Under the pieces are notes generated by a model, which worked only from the letters and a program-made list of their open reading frames with translations, was not told where the DNA came from and made no database searches. From Anas platyrhynchos (Eukaryota; Chordata; Aves; Anseriformes; Anatidae): 64,000 bases of DNA. The stretch spans positions 14,643,501 to 14,707,500 of the forward strand of contig NC_092621.1 in NCBI RefSeq assembly GCF_047663525.1, given 5' to 3'. Every line of letters starts with the position of its first letter. Position 1 is the stretch's first letter. This document shows positions 1 to 11,528 of the stretch, piece after piece. The position numbers and the translations under genes are program-made.

Positions 1-3000
1 CTGTGAAACTGAAACAGTTTTGTACAGTCCAAAGTTTTCAATAAGTAGATCCATTTTAGGAATCTCTCACCTACACGTCACATATCTGTCACAAGGAAAT
101 AAAGCATACAGAGATAACATAAAGCAAGCTGTGCAATTTGTGATTGTACTTTTCAACCACAGCGTCAGCACTTAAAGACATTTTTGTCTTTCCGTAAACT
201 CTACCGGGCAGTCAGAGAAAGGTGAATCAGGTACTTCAGCTTCAGGTGGTGCTTATCAAAGGAACAATCCCACTATTAAGTCACTGATGTGTAACAATAG
301 GTCTAACTTTAAAAAAAAAAAAAAAGGTAAAATAGAAATCAAGTCTCCAAAGTTGGTCTGCATACTTCAGCTGTCTGCAAAGTGTGCCTTCTGGTTCTGC
401 AATGTGGATGAATTTGTCAGTAAATACCTCTCCCCGTCACACCTCTGATATTCCTGGCAATGACTGCATGTAGTTAGCATGAGCTGCTAGCAGTCCTCCA
501 CTCCCACAACACTGTCCTTTGGATTCCTGCCTCTCAGGACAGGTACCCTTCCTGTGATCAATGGTTAGATACGTCGACCAGCATTTACACACCTTCAGGG
601 TGCATTCCCTTGCATAAAGGAAAATCTCAGCACAGAAAAAGGAGCAGCATCTGTAAAGAAATGTTATGGCGCAGGTCAAATCCCTAAGGGAAATTGGTTC
701 TTCATGTATTTATGACCCCTTACTATCTTTTCTTTCTGTGGGGTGGGATGGGGGGTGGAGGGAATCTCACACATGTGGCCAAGTCGATTCCAAGGACAGC
801 GTTTAGCTGATGCCGTCGTCTCAAAAACTTTTTCAGCGTTTCACGTTATGGAAACCTGACGGCCGCTTTTCAGGTTCAGAGCCTGTGTCAGTAAGTGCAG
901 CTCTACTTGCATAAGCTTATGCAAGTCCCGGCACTAATCCCCTCCTGCAGTGTTTATCACTGGCAGTGCATTGACATTTGCTGTCCCTCCCTCGGCTGCA
1001 ACTGCTGCCCGTGGGAATGGGGGCAGCCAGCACGAGCTGCGGGTACCCTGTCCATGAAGCGGGGATGCTGCGACTGCGGGACATCTGTGCCACCTAGCGG
1101 TGCGCTCCTGCAAGCTGCACTCAGCGCAGGGCAGAGGAAGGCTTTCCTGGACACCACCTCCAAAAGCCTACGGCAGGAGATTTCAGCAATGTGCCTTGTT
1201 TAAGGAAAGAATCCTCAGTGAATGCCTGCAAAACTGTACTTACGGATCTGGGGCTCTGGAGGGACTGGTCTTCTCTCAGCCAGCAGTACACAGAGTTCTG
1301 TAGTGATGGATGTCAGATAAGAGTGTAAGCAGTTTGGAGACAAGCAAAATAAATAATGAAAAAAAGCAAAGAAAAATAAAGAAAAACCAGACAAGATCTA
1401 CATGCGTAGGAATATGCTTTAAAGCACTTCAGTTGCGTGTGTGGCTTAACAGAAAAATCAGCTCAGTAAATTAGTTGTCAAAAAAACATCTGCAATGTTA
1501 GAAATAATTAGGAAAGTAACAGAGAGTAAAACTTGGATCATTATAGTTCTGTATCAATTCAAGATTTTCCCATATTTGGAATTCTGTGTGAAGGTTTTGT
1601 TACCCGTAAACCCACACAAAAGTACTGAGAAAGAAAATACAGATGATCGCCAGTTTCACACTCACTGATTTGAGAGAGATTGTATGCATAGGACTTCCAA
1701 AGAAGCACTCTGCATTATTTTAAACATACTTTGTTTGTAGCTTTGGAGCACATTCAAGCTCTGAATCCTGACAGGCAGAATACCATCACATTGCCCTGCT
1801 GCAGGAAAATTTCTCGGAAAGATTTGTGAATTTTTTCACCAGGAATCACAAGCATAACTTCTATAAAAATGACTCAAGGAGGCTGTTCTAGTTTGGCTGT
1901 TGTTTAAATGCTTGTCTTCTTCCTTGCCTGTAACCTTCTCCTAGGTAGGCCAGGCTTCGTTCATTTCAGGAGCTAAGCCTGAGACTTTAAAACATCCCTA
2001 CTTTTGCTACTAGATTTTTACTGTATCACATAAAAAGAGAAGTAATACATTTATTTAGTCTTACCTTAAGTCCAAAGTAAACAGCATGTTCCATTATCCC
2101 GTCTTTTCAGTGGCTTTCTTAGGCCTTCCTAAAATGCAGGACACTGCGTAGGTCTTGCTAAAACAGAGCAGCTATTTGGGACTGATAAACAAACTCATAT
2201 GACATCATGCTCTTTAGGGACACTGGAAAGATAACAACAACTCATGTCAAAGAACTGGCCTGTGCCTTAGAACAGCATTACTGAAGTGGCCCCAAATCCA
2301 GGGTAGGGACATAGGGACTGTTTGGTTGGTTTTTTTTAGATTCAAAGGAAAAACTTGAAGGAGGCATTTCTGTGTAGAAGACAGGATCCTGTCTTAAATT
2401 TTGTGCATGATAAACTGAAAGTGCTAATTCAAAAGGCAGATTCAGAATCTCCAATTCCTAACTACTTGATAAGCATTTTTACGCTTTTCTAAGTAGAACC
2501 CAATGATGGCTCATGTATGTGAGCAAAGCACTCCAGTCCAGTCCAGTCCAGTGCTGGAATCATCTCATCATCTTGACCTATTAAAAATCTCCTAACTGTA
2601 GGGGCCTTTCTTTTTGTTCCTTTAGTTTTTTGTCCAAAACATGCTGCAACAAGCCAACAGCTGAAGGTATACAAACAGTTCCAGTAAGGACAGGTGCCAG
2701 AAAAAAGATATTTCTAAACTAGGGAATCAACAGCTCTGGGCTCATTTCTGGAAGTTAACATACCTGGATTATAATATGGGTTTCAGCTTATTTCTAAACA
2801 TGCAATTATTAGACCCCTACCGGAGGAACTGATTAGCCTCTTCAGTGAACTCAGATATCCCTTTGCAGATAGCCTAAGACTTGAGATATACTAAGGAAGC
2901 AGGATACAGGTCTAAATCTTTGTTCCTGGGTTATATCCATCAACAAAGAAGTTGCAAAAGCAGCAGCCCAAAACTGAAGGTTGGAGGATTAATTATGAGG

Positions 3001-3254
3001 GGAGCAGGGAGAAAGAGCCATTCTTTTCCTACCTGTAGCACGGAAGATCAATTTACAACAGCTTAATCTCTGATTTTCTTGCCATTTCCAAAAATAAATT
3101 GGCAGCTGCTAATCCAAGGTGCTTTACTTTGCCAGGTTCTTCTCATGTTCTAGCCTGCAGATGTAAATCAAGATCTCTGCTTCAATACGTAAACTTTGAT
3201 TTCCTGATTTAATTGTAAAACTGCACCTTTCTCCTCCCCCGTCTCTCTGGATAG
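1..3254 (+). other. PTGER4: PTGER4 intron preceding last coding exon (partial)
   Basis: Non-coding sequence leading to the splice acceptor at 3253-3254. In mammals the EP4 gene has one large exon for transmembrane segments 1-6 and a final exon for segment 7 and the tail, so this stretch is inferred to be the intron between them; the earlier exon is outside the window. A somewhat GC-richer patch at about 900-1290 has short open frames on both strands (68-102 codons), but they match no family I know. There is a poly(A) run at 311-325 and a short tandem of AGTCC near 2531-2555. I see no CR1 element or RNA gene. Confidence 0.7.
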
Positions 3255-3848
3255 GTCCGTGTCTTCGTGAACCAGCTCTATCAGCCCAAATTAGTGGAGG
3301 ATGTGAGGCAAAACCCCGACCTGCAAGCCATCCGCATCGCCTCGGTGAACCCCATTTTGGACCCGTGGGTCTACATCCTCCTCCGCAAGACTGTGCTCAG
3401 CAAAGCCATCGAGAAGATCAAGTGTCTCTTCTGCCGCATTGGAGGGGCCCGGAGGCAGCACTCGGGGAGCAATTTCAACTGCGTGGATGGCCGCAGGACC
3501 TCTTCCGCCGTGTCAAGTCAGTCGCCTTCCTTCATCTCCCGTGAGCTGCGGGAGATCAGCAGCACCTCACAAACACTGCTCTATCCCCCGGAGTTAAGTG
3601 AAAGCAGCGTCGGGGGGCGCGTGCTGCTTCCCGGCCCCAGCGCGAGCCTGGCTCAGTCTGACACTACATCCGTAAGGACACTGCGCAGCTCAGAGACCTC
3701 AGACTCTTCACACGGGCAGGACTCAGAGAGTGTCTTCCTGGTGAATGAGATCAGGTCTGGTGGTGGGGCCAGCTCCACATCCAAGGGCAGCCCCCTCCAG
3801 GTCACCTTCCCCACAGAGACATTGAATTTATCGGAGAAGTGTATATAG
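3255..3848 (+). CDS. PTGER4: Prostaglandin E2 receptor EP4, last coding exon (TM7 and C-terminal tail)
   Basis: This exon encodes the C-terminal 197 residues of the EP4 receptor, a plasma-membrane GPCR that binds prostaglandin E2 and raises cAMP through Gs. The frame opens directly after an AG acceptor (3253-3254) with VRVFVNQLYQP and runs to TAG at 3846-3848. Transmembrane segment 7 contains LQAIRIASVNPILDPW: its Arg is the conserved prostanoid-receptor residue that contacts the ligand carboxylate, and DPWVY replaces the usual NPxxY. After it come the helix-8 region (LRKTVLSKAIEKIKCLFCRIGG) and a long Ser/Thr-rich tail ending SLQVTF-like, then ETLNLSEKCI, as in mammals. Such tails are phosphorylated and recruit arrestin. 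The tail is close to the human one at both ends and diverges in the middle, with a Gly/Ser-rich insert near the end. Phase 0 at the acceptor. The upstream exon, with segments 1-6, is outside the window. The identification is from recognised family sequence and is very secure. Confidence 0.97.
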   Translation, partial: VRVFVNQLYQPKLVEDVRQNPDLQAIRIASVNPILDPWVYILLRKTVLSKAIEKIKCLFCRIGGARRQHSGSNFNCVDGRRTSSAVSSQSPSFISRELREISSTSQTLLYPPELSESSVGGRVLLPGPSASLAQSDTTSVRTLRSSETSDSSHGQDSESVFLVNEIRSGGGASSTSKGSPLQVTFPTETLNLSEKCI

Positions 3849-5400
3849 CAACGAAAGGCATCAACCCTGGTGATCCTTCCCGGTACGCTGGAAAAACTGG
3901 TGCAATAGATAGGTATTCTGCCTATTCAAGGGGAGAGGGGTTCAGCTATGCTCCAAAGGGCTATTTTTCTCTTGCCATGTGATGGGTACATTTCTCTTAG
4001 ACTACTGAGGACTGTGTGGAACAGACATTGGCGCTGCCATCAGAAATTGTACAAGACGGGTCTAATGGGACTGGAAACACGAACATGTCTTGTTCTGGGA
4101 CGCAGGAGAGCTACTGGGCCTCTTGAAATAGGAAGACCCATCACTTTCTTTCTTTCTCTTTCCCTTTACAAATCTGGTAGAACTGTGTTTTCCTGTGGCT
4201 GCTCAACTATCAAGAGTGTAAGCTTCTGATACTAGAGCAGAATGTGAGGCAGCTACTAGGAACTGGACAGAGCTACTCTGACAGCTGCCTGCAGTAGGAT
4301 TTTAAAGTGTCTCACTAAAGCATGAAAATGTGAATTTTTACTGTTGTATATGTATCAGGACTGAAAATATTTAAAAGTCTATTCTTCTCTATGAGAAGGG
4401 TTCTTACTAATACCAGGTATATAGAAATGATTGCCAGCCTTCTCTTCCCCCAGTATTGCCTGCTGATAAGACATTCTTGTTTTAGATTTGTTTTCCGTGC
4501 TACATTCACGGCCGATATTATTCTTTAGCTGAGAATACATAAACACTTTGAGTGAAATGGAAACATATGTACCATTGAGAAAAAGAAAACACATCCTTTC
4601 AGTTAAGAATATTCTTTCAGTGTATGTACATACTAAAAAGCCAGATTTTATTTATGTGCTGAGAATGTTTCCATGTATAAACACATTGCTCCTCTCTGAG
4701 TACTTCGGCCCACATTCTGCACGCACTTAGGCACACACTTAACGTTGCCCATCAGAGTAGCCCTTCCGCTGCCAGGGAGACTCCTTACATGTAAAGTTAA
4801 GGACATATAGAAGTGCTTTTAATATCAGGGCCTAAAACTTTCCACCCCTGGTTAATAGTCTTAATATTCACTTTAGTTAAAGCATCACTGATGTAATAAA
4901 GGTATTTTTTCATAACATTTATCATTTTACTTTAAATAGTAAATAGAATTTTATGACGCTGTAATCTGATATTCCACCAAATAAACATAAAAAAACATGG
5001 AAGCAGAATCTTCATTTAAAAGTGTAGGTTATATAGAACCATCTTCTGGTCTTGTACCTCTTGCAGATTATTTGTTCTTAGAGTTCTGATGACAAAGACA
5101 TCACCCAAAACAGCTGTTAACCAGTGACAAAAGGACTTCTGGTGTTTTGTTTTGTAAGGGGTAGGTCTTGTTCCAGAAAGACCATTTACTAAAATAATTC
5201 TGTACAGATATTTGGAGGATGTTTTGTTAAATACTAAGCATGTTATGCTGCTTAAAGTGTTCTCATGTGAAATGCTTTATTGTAATGAAAATCTTGAGCC
5301 TTATGTTGATGGTATGTTTAAGCAGTTGTACTGACCAAAATCACTTTGGGGATAACAATTAAATGAAAATGTTCTGCTTGAGCTCAAAAGTTTATGAGAG
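3849..5400 (+). other. PTGER4: Probable PTGER4 3'UTR
   Basis: AT-rich sequence after the EP4 stop with no coding signal. Canonical AATAAA signals lie at 4895-4900 and 4980-4985, with a variant ATTAAA at 5358-5363. Any of these could define the 3' end, so the right boundary is approximate. TTTATTTA-like AU-rich elements near 4648 would fit an unstable, inducible mRNA, as EP4 transcripts are in mammals, but that is inference. Confidence 0.5.
4895..4985 (+). terminator. Candidate PTGER4 poly(A) signals (two AATAAA)
   Basis: AATAAA occurs at 4895-4900 and again at 4980-4985, about 1.05-1.13 kb after the stop codon. A moderately GT-rich stretch follows near 5025-5055. Which signal is used cannot be decided from sequence alone. 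Confidence 0.4.
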
Positions 5401-8400
5401 TCTGCCATTCAGTGCCAACTCCTCACTTTAAAAAGCCACCCATTTGGAACACTTTGTGCTTAGCTACTCTCAAAACATACTTGGGTCTGGAAGTTTCCAA
5501 AACACCACAGAACGACTGCCATTAGCAAGAGGAAGCCTCCTTTGAAAATGTCCCTGAGAGCATTGACACAGAGCCATGAAAATTTTTCACACAACAAAAA
5601 AAAAATCAAAACCCCCACACAGTTAAACCTCAGGCCTGCTTCATTGTGTTCCTTTAACATGTGAGCACTTGAGCTTATTTACCTTTACGCATGTAGGAAG
5701 TGAAGTTAAATCTGTGCACAAATATTTGCAGCAGAAGCCAATATTGCACTGATTAAGTTGGAGAACAGTATTACTCACGCTCCTATTGGAGCTACAGATA
5801 AAGATCTGCCTGGATTCTTTGCAATTAAATCACTTAACCATGGTCTGTTGCTTACTAGTGACCAACAAACAGAACACACTAGTGCTGCCTTAGATAGGAA
5901 GCAGTACCTGGCAGAGCAGGAAGGTGGGACCGCCACCTGCAACCATGCAACCTACAAAAATACTGAACCACACCTTCACAGCTAGAACAAAACAGCAGAA
6001 CGAGTTATTGGTACTGGATGCAATGACAGAAGGAAATATCTCCAGTGTATTTATATAAGTCCAGTATTTATATAAGGCCTATGCATTACTGATGGAAAAT
6101 GCGTGTGTTCTGGAAGACTTTTAAGCAGGAAGAGACCATTGTAAGCAGCTCACCCTCACTTAGCAAACACAAATAAGCCTGAAGTCTTCCTCTTGCCCTC
6201 AGTACTGAACTCAAGAAATCACGATCAACCTACAGATTAAAAAGTCTCATAAGCAATACTGGAATTGTCTATGCGAACTCAATGGCAGTGCATGAAGACA
6301 AAATAGGAGCCCATCTATCACTTAGCTGCAAGCAAGGATGTTCAGAAGCAGCCTGGCTAAAAGAACCAGGCAAGTGTGCCTGTGTTTAGGGTGACAGACC
6401 ACCAGTGCCTCTCTCCTCATGCCTGAGAGTCCTGATCAGCTTTGTAACCCTGCTTCATACACAGTAGCTTCCTTCCACTCCTTCCCTACAATTATCCACA
6501 TACCCTGTGATATCGTCTGTCTTCACATACGTAGCCACTTCCATGCCCTCTGTGTGTTCACAGGAAATGCATTAATTCCCAGTTCAAAAACAAACCCAAA
6601 TTTTTGTATCTCCCTGACTCCATCCTGTTGCTCCTATCACCAGCAGTCCCACACCCTCACTTCCAGCAGCCTGCCTCTGCCCACACACCCCCAACCACAA
6701 CTTCACAGAACCCCTTCCATCCATCCACGAGTTCTGCTAGACCTCCCACACCTGTACCACTCCCCAAACCCTGATCCCAAACTCAGTTTAAGCCCCTGTC
6801 CTGTGGCATGGTGTGGAGAATCTACACACCACAGGTAGAGGAAAAGTCAGTATTTGTAGGAGACGAGTTTCTATGAAAATTAATTTCAATCTCTGATAAT
6901 AATATGTTAGCATTACAATTGGCCTTTTCTTCTGCAGTTTTTGAGCCACTTTCCCCCAAGCCTGTAGCGCTGCTTATACATGTACATCTCTGCTGCCTAC
7001 AACACGTTACCTAACCCAAATCCATGCTACAGGTGCAATGCCAAAGCACTAACAGTAATCCAACATAATCCACTATCTCCAAATGGTACCACCCATCATC
7101 CTAACCAAGAAGTTTCCTACAAAGCTTTTTACTCTGTATTCTGCTGCAAAACAACAGCACATCTGTGTTACTTATGGCAGATTTACTTACTTTTCAAGCT
7201 ACTAAGCACCAACAGACTGTTCCACTGCTAGGTCCCGTTCTAAACCTGTCAGCTTGATGAGATCTGGAATCCAAGTCTAAATCCCCTTCTTTCTGAACCC
7301 AAATACTAGATTAATTCCCTGCCTCCAATCTTTCCCCTTGATCATTTACCCTCTACAATTTGTAGAGTTCGTAGAGTTACTGCTCTTAGAAAGCCATCCC
7401 TCAAAACCAGGACAGCACATCTGTCAGGATCCAGCAGTAATCCGTGCTCATAAGCTTATTTTGCTTCTAAACTTGTCCTCTGTGGAAATACCACAGGGCA
7501 AGGACTCCAATCCACTTGAGAACATGATTATTAACATGACACCAACCTACAATAAAATGCTTTATCTGCAATCTGACAATAAGCCAAGACCACATGCTTC
7601 TGCTTTCCTGAACCCCAGTCCTAACGTACCTTACTACAATTTCACAGCTGTTGTAAGACCTAGAAATAAGCTAAGAGAGCACCAACCTTCAACACAAGCT
7701 TTTACCTTCTTCCCCTTGGTTTTAGGGTCTGGGGAGCACTGACCTCACATAGACATTTAAGTTTTCAATGCTACCTTTTTCCCATCTTGATTCCAAACAT
7801 CAACAGTTACTCAAAGAAATCTTAGAAACTAGAAGACTAGAGGAAAAAAAATTGTTTTGCCTTCCATAACTATTTTTAAAATCCGGTCTCATATTATTAA
7901 ATCCGAATCACAGTTATCTGATCCATACTCTATCTTCCAGTATTGTCAGAAAGCATTTGTTCTCTCTCACTATAATCTATGTTTAATTCTTCAAAGATGT
8001 TTATCTCAGTCTGTACAGGTTGTATTCATCTACTCTATTTCAGCATTTGAAGTTAACTGCCAGTCAACTTAGGCTTCCTTTGTAGTCAATGGAAATAATT
8101 AAGCACCTTGGGAGGCTGATTCATCTAATTCAAAGATATTTATCTAGCACGAGGCATATGAATGGCCCTCTAAGGCTGTGTATTTCTTTCCACTGGATAT
8201 AAAAAGATTCAAACAGAAAAAAAAAATGTTTAGCTGTGTTTAATAAATTAAGCAAGAATGAATCCCAGCTAAACTACTGTTGCCATTGAGATTTCCTCTT
8301 TAACTACATCATAACACTTCAGCATTTTCATATTCAATTCACATGGAAGACTAAGTCAGAGGAGCTAGTGCAGCCACATCGCTGCTACTGATGATGATGA

Positions 8401-8700
8401 ACAATAAATAAATAAACCCCTGCTGGCAAAGTGGCAGTGTACTTCACAAACACTCCATTTTTAATAACAAAGGCTTTATCCTTTGGATCCCACTCATTTG
8501 GATACTCCTGAGATTCAAAACAGCTGACAGCTACCCTTTATTAACAATTTTTCTTGAGACAGTTGTGTTTTGTTTTCCGCTACAACTAATTAACACGTTC
8601 TGCAGAGACAGAAGAAGCCGGCTAATTAAATGAATAACATCCTAAAGTGGCCAGTGTTAAACCTTATTCTTGCTACAACCAAAAGAATAAACAGGCATCA
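5400..8700. other. Intergenic spacer between converging PTGER4 and TTC33
   Basis: AT-rich spacer with no recognised gene, RNA gene or CR1 copy. Its one distinctive part is a G-poor block at about 6419-7745 on the + strand, where three fairly long + strand frames occur in a row (139, 83 and 134 codons). They have no recognisable domains and contain composition-driven runs of Pro, Ser, Thr and His. A small imperfect duplication of ATTTATATAAG lies near 6048-6078. Confidence 0.5.
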
Positions 8701-11177
8701 CTAAACAGCAGAGAAGTCAGTATTTTATTCAAACAGATCCAGAAAATCCCATACATGCAAAACATGTCATGCTGTACAAAAAAACAAACAAACAAACAAA
8801 ACCCAGATGTTGCAATCACCAATTGTCAAACTTTATTCCAATTTGAGAATAGGTCACAGGAACTTTTCTGCTCCCTGTTTCAAGATGTCACAGTCATGAC
8901 AATATCTAGAAGTCATAACCTAATATCATCAGAAAGGAAGTCACATTTACTGCTGGAGATGGCAACAACAACCCTTCAAGGCCAGCACAACTGTTGAGCC
9001 TGATGGTATAGATGCACATCCCTCTAACTTTGCTCAACAGTGCTGAAGTCAATAGCAATTTTGCAAAGCATTTCAGTGGAATCAGATACAGTGATAAAAC
9101 TGACCTCTGAAAGGAGGGAGGCAGTCCTTCCCATGTGAGTAAATACACAACACTGACACAAGCACAAAAGGCAAAGAAAGAAAAGATGTGTTTGATTATA
9201 GCAGAGCTCCTTCAAAACAGGAAACAGAAAACACCTTACAGCTTCTTGTGCATTTCCTTTCTAGACAGAGAATGTCTCTTCTTTGAAGAAATCTGTCAAA
9301 ATCCTTCTCACGCTAACTATTCCTATGTCTGAACAGGTTCTATTATTTGTTAGGAAAAAACAAGATGAAGAAATTCTTCAACAAATGTGACTTTAAACTT
9401 CAATGAAACCACATCTAATCAAATGCCTATTCAACAAGCACTTATGAATCTATTTCAGAACTGAATGAACAAATAAAAATACATGTTGGTGATGTTATTA
9501 CATTTTTTATAAAATTAAAAGTAATTGTTTTGGATAATTAGATGTTAAAAAGTGAAGATTATATGTGTCCGTGCTTGCACACTGATCTAAAATTCAATGT
9601 TTGCAAAAGTCAATGAACGCTTAGTCATGTAAGACGAACATGGCAATTAAGTCTTTGAAAAGGACAATTAATTTCTGCAACAACTGTAAATGCCCTCTTA
9701 AGAATTAACAATATTCAACTGTACTATGCTCTGAGAGAAGTGATTTTTCTACAATACACTTTCTATTTCAAAAAACACTATGCTTCTTGAGGAAAAAAGA
9801 TGTTATTGCCTTTAAAAATGTGTTATTTTGAAAACAGAAATCAAGTATTAAAAATGCAAAGATTTCAAAAGGTTCACCAGGCTACAAACCTCTTATCTGA
9901 AATGTGTTTTTTTCATGCAAAATATTATAAAAATTAAGTGGAAATGATATGTTCCCCATCCTGAATTTTCTAAGAGTTCCTCGGTAGACTGTTTTTTTTC
10001 CAGTCCAGTTAGGAACCTATCATCTCTGTTATGTCTCCCCTGAGAATGAAAAGAGAGTAGTCTTAACACAGAGCACATAAGAGAAAGAAATTTTGTTTCT
10101 TTTAGCTGTCCATGTGAGGAACCAACACCCATCTTCCCCTAAAGAGAGATGAAGACCAGGCAAACAAGTCTCTTAAGTCTCTCACAGTATGAATACCCAT
10201 AACCACCACAGCATCTAAAATCCAGAAAGAATACAAAAAGGGAGACTTAGACAATGCTGTCCTGAACAACTGGTTCACTGAAAACACACTTTAAATTCAC
10301 AAGAATTATGAAAAGCAAATTGATTCCTTTATCAGATTAGCCTTACGAGGAAAAAAAAGGCTAAATGTAATACACTAGCCTTCGGACGTAACAATGTCCA
10401 ACTCCCACTATTTTACTTTCAGTGGTGTTTGTAGTATAGCACTTAAGATAAGGAAAGGCCAGCTTCAGTCTCTGCAGAATGTTCTTTCTTCTGGTGAAAT
10501 GTTTAATAACAACTAAGCATTCAGGTGCTTGTTTGGTATAGCATGGCCTTTCATCTAATCAGAAAGTATTTATATATATAAAGTATTTAACCATTCACCT
10601 GTGAAGGCAACATGAAAGTTTCTACTGATTGCACTGACTACAGAACAGATCCCAGGGCTATCACACACCAACACTCACAAAATGAAAATCTCTCTCTGCT
10701 TCACAGAAAACTTCATCATAGAAAAATTAATCTTGATGAAAATAAAGACTCCTGATAACAGAACAACTCACACTAGCTCTAGGATAAATAATGCCAATGA
10801 TTAAGGATTGAAATATGTTTTGCTTAAAATCTCTTTTTCCTTTTGCATTTTACATAAGAGCTCATTAATTTCTCACAAAACATAGACATTAACCTGTAAA
10901 TCCATGAAATACAGTAAGATGAATGCAGTTGCTAGAATGTAGTTAAGCATTTTAACATTGCATTTGTTCATGAGATTTTCAAAATCAAGTCTTGGCTTTT
11001 TTCCCAAAAAATATGGATTGAAGTACAACTCAGGTTATTGTTTTTTCACTTTACAAAAGAAAAATAATTTCAATCCTTTTATTTTGCAGCCTCCCCAGCT
11101 GCTTAAAAAACAAAAGACACCCAATGCAATAAATAACACTAGTCCTTGAAACAGTACTGACAAGACATAGGGTGGCC
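8700..11177 (-). other. TTC33: Possible TTC33 3'UTR (extent uncertain)
   Basis: Sequence immediately downstream of the TTC33 stop on the - strand. AATAAA signals on that strand lie at 11078-11083, giving a very short UTR of about 0.1 kb, and at 8724-8729, giving one of about 2.5 kb. The distal signal is followed by a GT-rich stretch near 8650-8700 and looks like the better 3' end. No coding signal is seen in the interval. Confidence 0.35.
8724..8729 (-). terminator. Candidate distal TTC33 poly(A) signal
   Basis: TTTATT on the + strand reads AATAAA on the gene strand. In the direction of transcription it is followed by a T/G-rich stretch (about 8650-8715), as expected of a downstream element. 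A proximal alternative lies at 11078-11083. Confidence 0.35.
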
Positions 11178-11528
11178 CTATCGGGCTCTGATAAAAAGGG
11201 TTTCATCAGGAGTTGTAGTGCAATTCTCCTTCTCAGTAACAGTTTCTACTGTGCCTGAAGCAGACACAATCACTACAGTTTTAGCTGCTGAAAGAGCTTT
11301 CTCCTTCTCTGCAATGGCAGCACATACTGCCACAATTTCATCACTTTCAAAGTCATAGTCTGGGATTGATGCTTGTGCCATCTCTCTTCCTTTGGCCAGT
11401 GCTTGCACTGCCTCAGTCTTTGTTGCCTTCTGCTGTTCATGTAGTTTTCTTGCCCACGAAAGGTCCTCCTTCCATACTTCGGGGTTCATTGGAAAGATGT
11501 GTAAGGATACCTGAAAACTCCGAATTGC
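11178..11528 (-). CDS. TTC33: Tetratricopeptide repeat protein 33, coding exon 4 (last)
   Basis: Encodes the C-terminal 116 residues of TTC33, a small TPR protein of poorly defined function (also called osmosis-responsive factor). The exon starts after a pyrimidine-rich acceptor (ttctgtttgtag) with AIRSFQVSLHIFPMNPEVW, the end of the last TPR helix pair. It runs on through an Ala/Gln/Lys-rich linker to SIPDYDFESDEIVAVCAAIAE, the most conserved part of the tail, and ends FIRAR before TAG at 11178-11180. The linker differs from the human one: KTEAVQALAKGREMAQA lies where the mammalian protein has a KSEAPAEV-type sequence. Phase 0 at the acceptor matches the donor of the exon at 20863. Secure by similarity to the human protein and by exon joining. 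Confidence 0.96.
   Translation of the reverse strand, partial: AIRSFQVSLHIFPMNPEVWKEDLSWARKLHEQQKATKTEAVQALAKGREMAQASIPDYDFESDEIVAVCAAIAEKEKALSAAKTVVIVSASGTVETVTEKENCTTTPDETLFIRAR

Noticed and set aside
895..1303. Open frames of 60-100 codons on both strands in PTGER4 intron
   Set aside because: No family resemblance, overlapping frames on both strands and only a local rise in GC.
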